Shown: positions 10,021 to 23,374, counted from the first letter of the stretch. The stretch is DNA of 64,000 nt from Saturnia japonica (GCA_033032175.1 CM065328.1:4836690-4900689), one strand, 5' to 3'. Translations and numbers: made by a program. Notes: generated from the sequence alone by a model not told the origin.

Positions 10021-10395
10021 ACAGTGTGTATTCCTATTGACTATATATGGTGCTGAGACGTGGTCGCTAACTATGTGTCTCATAAAAAAGTTCAAGGTAA
10101 CTCAATGGGCAATGGAGAGGGCTATGTATGGAGTTTCATCAGAATCAGAAATGAGGTGATCTGCAAGAGAAACAAAGTCACTGACATAGCCATAATAATA
10201 GTTAGACTTGAGTGGCATTGGGTAACGTAGCTCGTAGAATGGATGGCCTATAGGGGCCGAAATGTTCTGGAATGGCGGTCATGTACCGGAAGACGCAGTG
10301 TGGGCAGACCCGGGCAGCATAAGGTACCAGTCGTTGTGGTTATCTTTAGGGAAGTCCTATGTCCAGCAATGGATGTCTTTCAGCTGAAATGATGA
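10021..10395 (+). pseudogene. LINE reverse-transcriptase C-terminal relic
   Basis: Decayed plus-strand sequence with several stops. Its translation keeps fragments such as a YGAETW-like start, MERAM, RRMDG and GRPGQH. These resemble the region downstream of the reverse transcriptase in RTE/CR1-like insect LINE proteins. It abuts the unclassified repeat at 9505-10020. Clade not certain. Confidence 0.5.
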
Positions 10396-13062
10396 CAATT
10401 TGTCTTCAACAATGACAACTTGTTGAAATAGCTTAATGCTTTTATTATGCAGTAATTATTTTTGTCTTATAATTTTGTTTGCAATTATTATACTAGCCCA
10501 ACACTAATTGAAGAATGGTATATTCCCGTGTATCTTTGTACAAAACTGATTGAGATTTCTTTTCCGTCTGCAAAATTTTATCAAAATCGGTTGAGAATTA
10601 TTAAAAGTTTATTTAATTTACAATTTCTAAAAGTATTATTATTGATCATACTTTTGACATTGCAATTGTGTCAAAAAATTGGTCAAAGCATTTTTGAGTT
10701 ACATCTGGATATAAAAAAATAAAATATTTTTACATGATCACCGGAAAGTGCTCATTATAGCAGAGATCGTATTCCAAGCTCAAAATAAATAATTATATGA
10801 AGCAACACAAATACATCAGATTAAATAAAGTTAAACTCAAACATGACAAAGTGGCTTTTTAATCTTTTCCTTTTTTTAAACTAAAGGAATTTCATTACGA
10901 TTTAAATGAAAGTATGTTCGCAAAATTTCCTTACCCATCAAAAACATTTTTCTATAAGTGAATAAAAAAGATTTAAGGAAAAACATCAGTAAATTTACTT
11001 AAATAAAGTAATTGAGTTTCACGGTAAATTTATGAGACATTCATTACCATAATAATCTGGTCGTTTGAAATGCTTATTTAGAATTATGTATTTTTTATCA
11101 TAATGAGATTGTGATAAGCTACGTTCTTGGTCATTGAGAGTATTACTAGAAGAATTAGATAATCACTTACATGGTCGGGTACGTATTAATGAAAACACAA
11201 AAAAGCAGTTGGAGAGCTGCTGACAAAATTGAAAACTTTGGAATAACTGCTTATTTTATATTTTTAAATTAATTATATATAGTATGAATAATTATAATTC
11301 CATAATTTGTATGAAATTGTTAACATTAATCTTGTGTTTCATATGTATTGGCACTCCGAGCAACAATTAAATTGAATCAGTTGAGTAGTACACGCATGCG
11401 ATATGCTGTCACTATAATAATATTCCGTTTCTCTCAAACTTTGACTTTTTACGATCGCAATTGCCCTGGAATGATTTTATGATGCGTTAAATTTTTCTCT
11501 ACCTAGTTGCAAGAGAGTTAACTTTGGAACTTTCAAGTAAAGATGTAATGTATAAATTAACATTTAACTCAACATGTTATACTTTTAGCTACAGATATAC
11601 TGCTATATGTCTGTGTCGCGGTCGGTGACGCGAAAGTGACGTAAACTCATATGATTCTCATTAAAAAATCGCACAATATGCCTATAGAAGTTTTCATATG
11701 AAAAACCTAAATCTGAACCAGAATTTGATGAATATACTGCTTTTTAGAAGATTGTAATATTTAGTGAATGTGTGATTAATATAAATTATTTTTCATACAC
11801 ATTAACCACTAAACAAATGATTTATTTTAAACAGAAACAATATTATCCAACGTTCAACTGATTTGGTGACAGAAATTAGGTTTTGCATCCACTATAACTT
11901 TTTGTCAAAAATTGCACATAATTTCAGCCTATCACTATTTTACTGTAGACCTCCAAATGTTTTAAGGTATTTAACTGTGTGGTATAGTTATCCCATATGT
12001 TTGCACAAAGTTAAACATTGAAAGTTATTGTGATTAACTAAAGAATAAAAACGATAAATAGCAACATGAAATCCACTTACAAGCAATGTCATCAGATGTA
12101 ATCGTCTTCAGCTAGACGCAGTACCTAGGCATAAATGATAAAATTCATAATTTGAGACTTCCGCTACAAACAATTTTATCACTGTTAATCAAAAAGCCAA
12201 AATATGAAAATATACGCTTGAAGCAGTTGACATGAAAATAGCGTGATATCAACAAAAAACAACCTTGTTAGAAATTGGATGAAAAACTTAGCAAGTTTTA
12301 GCAGAGGACCCTCGTAGAGGGCAACGTTTAATGAGATTATTTAACTAGTTTATGTAACTAGCCGCGTATGATACGGCACACGATTACAGGCAGGATGTGA
12401 CCTACATCAAGCTCACTGGCTCGTCTAAGGCACACAGTTAACTGTAGTCAGTATAGAATACAGCGATACTTGTTTAACATATACTGCTAGAATTTGCTCA
12501 CCTGATTAACTATATTAAAGATGGGATTTAGGAGAAAGAAACAAAAATTATATACAACACATAATATGATTACGTGTTAGAAATTTACATAATTTAAGAT
12601 CATTTAATAACGAACCTCTAGGATATTTATCCTGATTTATTAAAGCTATTTGAGAAAGACTAACTTTACTATGTAGTTTAGACTCATCCATGAAAATTTT
12701 TCGTTACCTATTTTCTTGTAAATTAAGTATTTACTTATAGCAAGAGTACTACAACTTAATACTCACTTCAGCACATACAGACAAATACATACATACATAC
12801 ATACTGCAGTAGTCTTTGTTGCCTATATACTACTTCTAAAACCAGTAAGTGGAAAACAATCGTTTGAGTAATTTAGCATAAAATCACAGGTAGTAAACTG
12901 AACTATGAAAATAATCCAGTACAAATTTTTTTTTGTTAATCGTTCAGTTATATTAAACCTAAATAACAAAAATTTAACGGCAGCCTAAAATGTATTCCTG
13001 TATTCCTTGTGTTTGTATCTTTAGCGGAAGCGAGGAACAGAGTGTAAAGTTCCTCATCTGCC
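10396..13062. other. No gene seen; AT-rich DNA
   Basis: A long AT-rich stretch. It contains a short (ACAT)n run at about 12785-12803 and one GC-richer patch at 12360-12440 with a 25-codon open stretch that matches nothing I know. The open frame at 10462-10722 is low-complexity and probably chance. Confidence 0.4.
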
Positions 13063-13222
13063 ATAGAAAAAGCAGGATCCTCCGACCAGACGTCGGGTGT
13101 GTTGTGGGTGTGTTGTCGGGTTCTTGTATATATATATATACTCAATTGTTCGGTTAATTCCTATAACGCGATGTAGGATGCGTCAGTTGTGGCGATAGAT
13201 GTCGCTACATATCTATTAAATT
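13063..13222 (+). repeat. TATA-containing repeat, copy 2
   Basis: Matches 6826-7008: GGATCCTCCGACCAGACG, GTCGGGTTCTTGTATATATA, CTCAATTG, then AACGCGATGTAGGATGCGTC and GATAGATGTCGCTACAT. This copy is not flanked by LINE 3' UTR sequence, so the unit moves or duplicates on its own. Confidence 0.55.
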
Positions 13223-16072
13223 TTATCTAAGTATTTTTAGCGTTTAAATTTCTCGAGTATAAAATTGTCTGTTTATAAGTATGCTTATGAAACAAACATA
13301 CTAATTTTACCATTTTATGTCATTTGAATCATAAGATCTAGCTACGAATTCAACAGGAATACGCTTAGAAATTTGTGAAGAATTTTTTTTATTCATATTT
13401 GTTATATAGATATGCAACAATGCATCACAATATCGTCTAAAAATAGGAATTTTTGACTTCGAATTATAAAGTATCCAGTAACGTCAGTGAAAAGGAAATG
13501 ATATATGAAATGTCATGAAATGCAATCTGCGAGTGGAAGCGGAAATATTGCGCTGGACGACCGCACTGGAAACCTTATTCGGGTTAACCCCATCGTGTTC
13601 AAACTTTTCATCACCATCATATTCTTGTTTTAACTTTTAGTACTTTTTATTGAGGACATTTTGAACGACTGCAAATATTGGATGTTACATTTTCGCAAAA
13701 ATCACAAAGGTGATCAAAATTGAATAAACTTTTTAAATACTTTATAGATATTAGCGTTAGGCCACAATCTTTTTTGATGTTGAACAACAATGTGGACTGA
13801 GGTGGTAACATACAAGTTTATAGGGGACTGACTCTCAAATCCAGCTGATGGAACAGAGCGACAAATTTTCAAAAAACTGTGGTTTGATTGTTTATTAACG
13901 TAATTATAATGTAAAGTTTTATGTCAGACACATCATTAAATAGATAAAAATCCGCATTCTGTACACTTAATTATTTATATCTTTTTAGTGTCACAAACTC
14001 TCTATTAGAATTATTATTAATTCTTTACGTTAATCTAGATCTCATTAGATTACAATTTTCTTTGATCGAGTATAATAATATAATAAGTTGTGTTTATTTG
14101 ACCTTACAATTTACAATATTAACTTAATCTAATACAATTAACAATCAATCGACAACGATTGCAAAAACCAACAATAAAATGTGGGGCCTGGATTCTGAAA
14201 AAGGTACAATGACCTGAAGTACAGATCTCAAGACCCTCTTTATCTTGATTAAAAGTTCTTTACAAGTAATTACATAAAAACAAACACATCAGTAAATAAA
14301 AGCAAAAGCTCAGTTACCAGTTACAAATAATATTCAATAAATACTAAAGTACTGCCAAATATAGCCGGAAAATAAATTATCCAATATAAACAATAATAAT
14401 TAAGAATATGTGATTTTGGTTAAGTCTAGTCGTTTTTGATAAAAAGTTGTAATCGGCTAATAAAAAGATGTCTTTATATTATACTATTGTTAAGTAGTAA
14501 AGACGAGCACACTACCTAGAAAACAACAAAGGGTTTTTTAATATTTTGAAATAGTAGATAGACATACGTTCCACTTAATTTTTAGTGGTCACTGCAACAT
14601 AAAATTGATTAAACTAACCAACCATTACATGTTCTACCACTCTTATTAAGGTGTGTTTGTAAGGTTTGTAAATATTGATTCACCACTAAGGTACCATAAC
14701 TAATGACATTAATGGGAGGGTCTAAACAGTGAAGCGAGGTGCAAGAGATATATCGCGAACATTATTGCCGAACGAACAATGGCATGCATCTGGTAGGCTA
14801 GATGTATCATTACAGACCGCTTTTCTAAAATGTAACTTGTGATAGAGCCACGATAGGATTTCATTTACAACCAGATTTTACCAATAGAAAACGAAAATTT
14901 GACACAGTTAGTACAAATAAAGGTTACATTAATTTACACGTATTAGATTGAGCGGTTAGAATGATCCACTCATTTTCATTTGTCATGTGATTTTTTGGTA
15001 TAGTATAATATTTTATTGGTATATAAAAGTATATACACGGTTGATTAATATATCAAATATACGCTACTGAAATTTTTTGAAATAAATTTTTTTACCACAT
15101 AACGTGAACAAAACAGCTAATGTTTCCCGTCTTATTCTGGCTAGTAGCCAAACGACACGTGTTGAAAAGAAAAGGGACGAGACTACTTTTATTAAACTCT
15201 AATTCCGAGATGTATTTTAGCGTGTGAGAATGAATATGCGTATACAATAATATGTATTCAGGAATATAACTTTATACAGTCGGTAAACAACAATCACATT
15301 GAATATGCATAGTTCGGCATTCGATTCCATGTCGTGTTCAATGAACGTATATCGGATGGCATCGGAACTGACGCGTTTCGCGTAGTCGACAACTTATCTG
15401 ATTACTTTTATATCCTGAGTTCCTATTTATTAAATTGATTATATTTTGTTCAAGGTATACATAAATATGTAAATATGTTATACCTCTGTGGTGTAGTCAA
15501 GCAATAATAACTCCAAGAATTTTATCTTAAGTGCCAACATGATAGTAATGTAAATTCATTTTAACACGCTTTTATTAACTTCATTTAAGGTAGAATATTT
15601 CACGCATATCTCTTTTATGTAGCTGTAATATTATGTTAAAGGATAATGAATGTAGTGAAGTACACAAGTATATTTTATGAGCATTAGTTTAATTTAATGT
15701 AATATTTGTGTGTTACAATGGCACTAAATGTATACGGACTCTATAATTATATAGCAAACACATACATGTAACTTGCATTTATAACAAATAAATTATTATT
15801 ATTAAGTAACAAATAATATAATGAAATCTTAGAAATGAAACTTTGTATGTATATGTAGTTAATCAAACTATAATTTAGTACATTGGAGCTAATCTGATGA
15901 TAGATAAATAGATTAGAATAATAATAATAGAATAATAATGATAATAGAATAGATTGGACTTGGTAACGAGAGTCTGGTGAAGAAGCCAGGAATTGTTTTA
16001 AAATTTTTAGTGTGTAATAATAGCTTCTTTTTTAGTTTATTATTTAAAGTACATAGTTTTATTTAAGTACTA
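13223..16072. other. No gene seen; AT-rich DNA
   Basis: Contains a weak repeat relic at about 13780-13860 (an AACATACAAG...CTCAAATCCAGCTG block like 17860-17920). A GC-richer patch at about 15300-15400 is open on both strands for more than 35 codons. Neither is assignable. The rest is AT-rich without recognisable structure. Confidence 0.35.
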
Positions 16073-16505
16073 ACTGTGCCCGTGGCTTCGCTCACGTAGA
16101 CTACAGAATGCCCGCGCAAATCTTGCTCCCCCACTCACGGTTATTTTAAAGACAAAAGTGCTTATTGTGGGTTTCCTTAGAAGATAGACATATACTGACC
16201 CGAACTTTTTTGTAGGTCTTTTTAATGCCTATAATTATGAGTTACATTAATTTGCTATATATCTTATGGTTTACTCAGCATAAGCCATTTAAGCACCCGA
16301 ATTGATTGATTTTTTTTATTTGTGCGGAATTCTAATTCTACTTCTAAAATAAAACTAGCCTAAGTTACTCCCTATATCATCAGCTATCTATCAGTGAAAG
16401 TCCCGTCAAAATCGGTCCAACCGTTTCGGAGATTACCTGGAACAAACAGTCAGACAGACAGACAGACAAAAATTTAAAAAATTGGCTTTTTATTATAGGT
16501 ATCGT
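16073..16505 (+). repeat. Dispersed repeat with LINE-like 3' tail
   Basis: Begins TGTGCCCGTGGCTTCGCTCACG and ends with GTCAAAATCGGTCCAACCG, TTTCGGAGATTACC, a short (CAGA)n run and an AT-rich tail. These blocks are characteristic of abundant lepidopteran repeats (non-LTR 3' ends or Helitron-like units). No protein-coding region is visible. Confidence 0.45.
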
Positions 16506-16666
16506 ATAAATTTTCATATGCATTTAGTAAAAAACTGTTATTTTGATATTACAAACAGACACTTGAATTTTATTAATTGTATAGATGTAAAAATAGTTTT
16601 GCGAAATCTTGAAAATAAGTTCTAACATTTGATCCGGCAAATGATACATACCATAAAAAGTTCACG

Positions 16667-16669
<3 letters not shown>

Positions 16670-16735
<66 letters not shown>

Positions 16736-17347
16736 CTGACTACACTGTTAGCCTTAGGGGCCCTAAAGCCGCTGCGGCTTTTACAGCTTCACCGGACTTG
16801 GGGGCGAGCGCAGAGGGCACTCAGCCGCGAAAGTTTTGTGGACGACTCGCACGAGGGTGCCAAAGTGGCCGGACCTCGGCTCGGGCGGTCGCCGCGTTCG
16901 CAAATAAGTCGCGATCTAATCGAATCCCTACACCTACGATTCGAGCTAACTAATTTATACACATAGGCACGTTCCCTTCCTCCTGGGAGGAAGGAAGGAA
17001 CCGTGCGTATGTGTATTCAGTAATCGGAATGTTTCTACACTAACTAGCGCTAACTAACTAGCGTAAAACAAGAAAAAAAAAGGTCCCTCACAGAACCTAT
17101 GTACCTGTGTGGTGTGCACGTGTGTATGTTCATACGTGTGTAGTGTTGTATGTAGGTAGCTAAGTGATACACGTACAGTGTCACTTGTATCGCGCGGGCG
17201 GTTGCCTGACCCAAGGGTTTCACTCCGAGGAACGGACCTAGGCTTGGGTTACCGCTAGAGAGGGTGGACGTGACGGGTGTGCGGGAGCGAAGTTGACCGC
17301 CCGCCCTCTGCGGAGAGAGCGGTGGTTACGCGGGCGTGGGCGCTGTC
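16670..17347 (-). mobile_element. 5'-truncated jockey-family LINE insertion
   Basis: A minus-strand copy of the 3' end of the jockey family, starting (as read here) with about 60 Ts, the A-tail. It contains the whole 3' UTR and about 60-90 bp of the ORF2 end, then stops abruptly. A 12-bp direct repeat, AAGTTCACGAAT, flanks it (16658-16669 and 17348-17359). This is the signature of target-primed reverse transcription with 5' truncation. The long pure tail and close match to 51070-51680 suggest a recent insertion. The open frames at 17277-17536 are shadows of it. Confidence 0.9.
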
Positions 17348-17359
17348 AAGTTCACGAAT

Positions 17360-20300
17360 ATGTCAGTTGGTAAATATAGCCCGCGCGATTCCGGCCCCGA
17401 GGCCATTTTTTCCTACGTCCGCCTCCCCGGAAATGTTGTGCGGCGAAATGAGATTATCCCCCGATGTGTATTTTCAAATGTTACTCTGTATAAAGTAGTC
17501 CTTTCTGATTACGGAAATTTCAAATTAGCGATTTAGAAATTTTTATCTTATTTTTTTTTTTCGCCTACTGTTTGCTCGAGGTTGGCAGTTATATCGTGTA
17601 CTTTTCATGATGCAATCAATATACAGCCGGATGTCTGATTCCGAAATGCGGGAAACCTAAGGAGAGTAATTGGGTTGGGTTTCTCACCATGTGTATGGTA
17701 GTCACGACCCAAATGGGTACACATACCTACTCTGCCACTCCGATCCTCCCAATGTAAATGTAAATAACTCTAACTTTTTTTAAACGATATAAGGTTTTAG
17801 CGTTGTGATCACAATATCATGTGGTCATAATTGAAGATGTGTACCAAAATGATAGCACGCTAAGCCTAGTGGAAGACTGGTTCTCAAGTGCAGCTGCCGG
17901 AACACACCTATTGCTTATTGGGAATTAGAAAAAGCCCTGGCATCATGATATTGTTTCATCATGATGTTTTCCTTCACCGAAAGCTCAGGATCATTGCAGG
18001 GATTCGAACTCAAGTCGATCGACGCGGAGTCAGTACAACTGATCATTGCTTTGAGTTACATGTATGAATAAAGTTTAAGAAGTAATTTTATTTAATATAA
18101 AAGTACTTAATTTACGTTATTTACTCGACGGTGAAGGAAACTACAATGAAGAAACAAATAATAATCCGTTGAAGAAGAATATTTGTGATGGGAAATGGAA
18201 ATGTAAATGTGACAGTGGTTATAGATTTAAAAAATAGGGACATAGGTATCGAAAGTCGGATTTTTGATCTGTGTTTTATATGATATAAGATCATAATTAT
18301 AATCGCTTTTGACCTCAGACAAATTTCGAAAAAGTCAATAGTTTTAAGAATGGTAGGGTTCACGATGGCCATAAAACCTCAGGCCATGGAACGCTAAGAC
18401 AAATCCCAGAAGTTTAATATGAAATAAATAAAATAAAATATTCATAGTAATAAAATAAACCCCTTCATAGTGATTTTCTTTCGGTTTGTCCCGTTTCGGG
18501 ATCATCCAGTGTATATTCAATAATCAATTTTTTTATTATGCCATATTTCTTGCCTTTAATAAAGCAGTTTTTCATGCAAAGTTTCTGTCTCCGCGACGGC
18601 CTTATTTTTTTTTATCTGTCATATTGGCAACGTTACTTAGGAAATAAGAGCTTCATGGATGTAGTTAAACTTCAAACTGAAAATGTTACCGACGTATTAG
18701 CATGACAGACGAGCCAATCTAAATTGAGTAATAGTAATTTTAAATGAATATAAACTAAACTAGTTTTACCTAAAGTTAATTTGGAAACTTTTCCAGTCAA
18801 TTATCCATATAACCGTATGCAGGAGGGCTCGAAAAATTACACAAAAGTTTCGCAGACCCAAGAGACATCGCGTCACTTTCAAATTTAAAATGTAAATGAC
18901 AGTTACTACTGTTTGGTAAATTTGCTTTACTTTGCGACGTTAGTTTAGTTTTTAAATCGAGCTTTTTGATAGACTTAATTCACCTGATGGTAAACGTTGA
19001 TGTAGCCGAAGTTGGTAACAAGCTAAGCCTAGAATAAGAACTGATTTTTAAGTGTAGCTAAAGGAATCTCTAAATAGTTTAAAAGGAATTCGCTGTACTC
19101 GTCTGTCAGTATATTTCTCCGTTTACTTTTTCTAAACCACGCAATGTATTTTTATACAGTTTTTACTGTCATTTAGAGTTTTTTTTCGTATGGTTAGTAT
19201 GTACATTACATTCTAATTATGTTTTTGTAGAATACATTCAAAGTTTTGCAATGATGTCGTCAAAAAAATCGATTTTCCGTAGCTAGTTCTAACTTAAATT
19301 ACTCGTAGGTAAAAGAGATTACAAACACACGAAAAAAACATTTTTCTTTTTTTTTTGTAATATAGTAATAGTGAGAAGTTCTACTAGCATTATCATCATC
19401 ATTATCAGTTGTATCTGTACACCTAGGATCACCACTGGATCTGATCTTCAATCCTTCGCATCCATTCGATTATATTATTTTGGCAATTATTTTTATTTTC
19501 CAAATATATCAACTCACCTAGTTTTGATTTTATTATTTTCTGGTATCTCATGCAGTAACCGCAATGATGTATATAAGTACTGTAATATGTAGTGAGATGG
19601 CGGTACAGTACAGTAGTAACCGTATTTATTGTAGTCGACTTATTAATTGAGGTCTCTCAAACGAGTACGTCTTCAAGCCTGCCATTGACTGTTTATAAGG
19701 TGCATACGGTCATAGATCATACCTGTTTCTATCGCACCCAGTTTATAGTGCGGGTTGATAGTGCGAATACTAAGACAATAGTAAGGACTCCATAATCACA
19801 TCGATAAATAAATAGTATTTTATTTAATATAACGTGTTGGTAGGGGAAGCCGGTTTTTATATTAGTACGTCCGCGCCATTTTGTTATGGCGCTGTCAGTG
19901 CAATTGCCTCTTCACTTCACATTATTCTCTTAACTGAAATCTCAGGTTTATTGTAGGAGTAATCGACGTTCACCGATGCAGTATTCAAGTACACTAATAC
20001 CGCTGAATCATCCTCGTTTCAAATATCTCAAATCGATTAAGTACAAATCATAGTATCCAGGAAAAAATTAAATTATTTTACTCAAGATTAGATTGTCCTT
20101 TTACAGAAGCTTTTATTTTACTTGCCTTGTCTTTGTATAGGTAAAATCTTGCGAGTGACTATTAAAATAGTTATATACCCAACCGATTTAGCTGAAATTT
20201 TACGTACACGTTTGGTTGGGATGACAATGTATGGTTAGCTAAGTAATGTCATTTTAAACCCAATATGGTGGACTCCCAAAGATGGCAAATCAGTTATATT

Positions 20301-21180
20301 TCATGCACCCCCATGATATTGGTATCAAATGAAAGAGTAATGATGAATACAAATTAAATATAAATAAAAAATCTTTTGATTTAGTAATAAAAATAGTTAT
20401 TGAGATATTGAATAAAAGCTTGGTTTGAAAAAGTTTTTTTATAATAATATTTTTTTATTGTGTTAACTATTGTAGATTTGAATTCGAAACTCTTTACGTT
20501 TTACTTCTTGAAATTTTATTCCATTTCACGCTACGTAAGTTTAATTGTCAAAGGTAATAACTTCTCGGATGTCAGTCATTTCATCGGGTTGTGACACGAC
20601 TGTATTTACGCTGTAAAAGCTATTGTAATAAATTCTTCGCATAGTAACGTGAATTGGGTACAGTCGAGGAGAAATATTGGATAATAAACATAAATATTCC
20701 GATGCATTTTCAGTGGTGGTACCACTTCGCATATAGATAGAAACTTATTACAAAAATATGAAACGAAAACACACGAGTTTTATTAAGGAGAAACGGTAAA
20801 AATATAAAAAGATGTGGCAACATTATTAACACTAACCGATACAATATAAGTTATCTATGACGCAGTAGTATCAAATAATGTCGATTCCACATCATACGGC
20901 GTGGGTTAGAAATTAGAATCCTACTATGTGTTTGAGTTTCTGTTAGTAAGTTTTAATAAGTAGGGGCAATTTTTTAATACTCACCTTATTAGTTTAACAT
21001 TCTAATAGAAAATATGTCTTAGGTTATTATAATTGTTCTGTTTCAGCAGTTGCAGAGCTCACACGAATAGGTAAATCTGCTTGGTGACGTTTTTGCATTT
21101 GTAGTAGTGTCATACACACGTAAAACCAGATTAAACAAGTTTGCGCTAACTAGTAGGTACCACGTGCCTCGCACTTTCGA
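17360..21180. other. No convincing gene; scattered repeat relics
   Basis: Repeat-like blocks: 17640-17760 (ATTGGGTTGGGTTTCTCACC, TCACGACCCAAATGGGTAC), 17860-18050 and 18985-19075 (GCTAAGCCTAG...CTGATTTTTAAGTG-type blocks, the former with GATGTTTTCCTTCACCG), and 20150-20420 (AACCGATTTAGCTGAAATTTT...CAATATGGTGG). A 63-codon minus-strand frame at 20541-20732 has balanced composition but no recognised domain. Other open frames are low-complexity. Confidence 0.4.
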
Positions 21181-21244
21181 ATCAGTCGCTAATAAGTAGC
21201 ATTAAAAGTGTATATATATACGTAAACTACTACAACGGCAAAAA

Positions 21245-21287
21245 ATGTCTCCAAGCTGTTTTGGCTGTATTGTGTTTCTATCCATAG
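21245..21287 (+). other. Possible signal-peptide first exon
   Basis: ATG in a good insect context (GGCAAAAAATG) opens MSPSCFGCIVFLSI, a hydrophobic stretch like the start of a signal peptide, then a possible phase-1 donor GTACTA at 21288. An insect initiator-like TCAGT lies 62 bp upstream. However, the last seven bases coincide with the 5' end of a Helitron-like element (21281), so the donor may belong to the insertion. No downstream exon was found. Confidence 0.2.
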
Positions 21288-21955
21288 GTACTATATTTTT
21301 TATAATATAATAAAGCGGAAGTTTTTTTTATGTGCTTGTATGTTTAAATACGCTAATTTCTGGAACTACCACTCGGATTAGAAAAATCCTTTTTGTATAT
21401 GATAGCCAGAATCACGGAAAATAGTATAGGCTATCTAATATTAGGCTACCAATCTCAGCTAGCCTTAAATATTGATTTTTGTTCAGTAAGTCGGAAGTGG
21501 AAGCCCTCCCGAACTGTTTTATCCGCGTGCACTGGCATAATGGTAAATGGTAGTTAAATACAATGATCTACAACAATATTGGCACTTAGTTTACCTGAAA
21601 AAAAAACTACGGTAGAATATACCTATTTCTTATAAATAAGATAAAATAAGGCATTTTGTGAAAAAACTTTGTTGAATATTAAAAGTGATTTATGAGCATT
21701 ATTTTTAACCATGGTATATTAATCCTTACGAACAAAGGATACTTCATCATACAGACAATTTTATGAAGTTTAACTTTAACTTTTATAGCATTTTATTTGG
21801 ACGAATAGTTTAGGAGATAATAAATAGTAAATTAAAATAATTTTTACTTACAGGAACTGAAAACAATTTTTATAGGCAACACTGGGTGTGTTAGCAGCGC
21901 GGCGCGGTGTTTGTCGGGAAATATTAACACGGGTGTAACCATGGGGCACAGCTAG
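21281..21955 (+). mobile_element. Non-autonomous Helitron-like element
   Basis: Starts A|TC with an AT-rich TATAATATAATAAAGC head and a GGAACTACCACTCGGATT-like block. It ends in a GC-rich segment, GGGGCACAG, followed by CTAG|T (21952-21955). The A|TC...CTAG|T layout fits Helitron termini. No coding capacity. The 5' boundary is less certain than the 3' one. Confidence 0.45.
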
Positions 21956-22039
21956 TCTATAATAGAATACTATGATTGACATTTGGTATCTATTTGAATC
22001 CCGGCTTATGCTTTAATAATAAAAATTTAATAATAAAAA

Positions 22040-22290
22040 TATTAGCAAGTCATTCCTTGCGTGTATACCTGTAGAACACGACTGGTTCGCGAATACAATA
22101 CATCAAGTGTAAAGCCCACCGTAGGGGCAGGCTTAGGCATGTCGCCTTCCAGAATCAGCCGGTGTATATCTAATAATCGAGCAGGGTGGTAGGGATCTGT
22201 ACCTGACTGGTTCGCTACCACCAATGCACACGGTTGTAAACCTTCACAGTGACTCACTTTTAGTTTGTCGTGTTTAGGGATTGGGACAGA
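22040..22290 (-). repeat. Unclassified repeat (copy 1)
   Basis: On the minus strand it shares AACACGACAAA, GAGTCACTGTGA and GATATACACCGGCTGAT with 43790-43975. A 71-codon frame (22042-22257) crosses it but has no recognised domain and is not kept open in the other copy. Confidence 0.45.
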
Positions 22291-22699
22291 GTGAAAAAAA
22301 AAGTTTATTTAGTAAAGAAGAAAGATACAAAGTAAGTATCCCCAACTACCAAACTAGGGTTACCTGTATTTTGGCAGTTGGTTCCTTCCAAGAATTAATA
22401 TTAGACTACAAATAAAATTATGATTGGGTGCAAACTCGTGTGTACACGTGACACATATGTGTGTTGGGTATTTAGTATTTGAGTGTTAGTGTATGTATAA
22501 TTGTGTATGCCTGCAGTTATAGCATATATTAGGGAAATATATTTATAGGAATAGGTGAAGTTGCAATTGTACTTAAATCTTCAGATTCTTGATAGGTAAA
22601 ATTTTGTAACCAGTTCTTTGTTATATATTTGCATTTAGATTGTGTTAGCGGATAAATAAGGAGAGCCTTTCTCACTCTATTAAATAAAAACATTCTGAG
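22291..22699. other. No gene seen
   Basis: AT-rich spacer with no recognised motif. Confidence 0.4.
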
Positions 22700-22775
22700 A
22701 ACAGTGGAGTATTGATCTCTTGGTGGTCGCCGTTGCTAAGGCACTGTCACTCAGCCATGCTACTGTAAAAAAAAT
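22700..22775 (+). repeat. Short A-tailed retroelement 3' end (copy 1)
   Basis: Shares GATTTCTCGGTGGTCGCCGTTG (with mismatches) and a downstream A-run with 62860-62978. The arrangement suggests the 3' terminus of a LINE or SINE. No coding sequence is present. Confidence 0.4.
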
Positions 22776-23374
22776 GAGTGATATAAGAAGTCAATAATAA
22801 AACACAAATGGTTAACTGGGAAGTAATGCTGAGATTCCCGCAGGAATTTTCTATTAAACCCTGTTTAAGGCTGCTACGTCAGTTAGAAAATAATTATGTT
22901 GCCAGTACTAATACTCCCCTTTTAGATGCTCTATACAATGTTTGTTCATTTCCTTTATGAAGAAAGTTAGCAAGTTTAGTTTGAAATTTGATCAGAAGCA
23001 AATCAAACGTTAAATAGAGCGGTTCACGCGGTTAGTAAACTGGATATGATTATAAAATCAAATAAAATATTTATAAAATCATGTTTTATTATACAACTAA
23101 GTGGTACCCGCGACTTCGCCTGCGTATAATTGGATATATACAGACTGATCTCGGAACATGACAAACCAAAAAAAAAATCATAGATGGATTTAACACTATG
23201 TGTGTGTTATTGTATTTCATATGCCAATATGAATTCAACACATTAACTTTCCCAATAAAACTAAATAAATAATTAAAATCTTGCCTTAGTATTATACCGA
23301 CTTGCGGCAGGTTTTTTGAAAAATATGAAATCCTTTTTATTTCTTACTGTATCGAGGAATATGTGGCGACGTAC
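22776..23374. other. No gene seen; repeat fragment
   Basis: AT-rich. At 23099-23330 a TGGTACCCGCGACTTCGCC block resembles the start of the repeat at 16073. Nothing else was recognised. Confidence 0.35.

Noticed and set aside
11158..11215. A GTAAGT donor on the minus strand as the end of Kazal exon 1
   Set aside because: The upstream frame in the required phase has no start codon or signal-peptide character.
12079..12130. A second candidate for Kazal exon 1 (ATG ACA TTG CTT before GTAAGT)
   Set aside because: The phase does not match exon 2, and joining would create a stop within six codons.
12785..12803. A CRISPR-like or satellite array at the ACAT repeat
   Set aside because: Only a short tetranucleotide microsatellite; no spacers or longer units.
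17277..17536. Plus-strand frames with coding-like GC content
   Set aside because: They read the antisense of the truncated LINE's ORF2 end and 3' UTR and its flank.
22042..22257. A 71-codon minus-strand protein with many prolines
   Set aside because: It overlaps a repeat also present at 43790-43975, where the frame is not kept.
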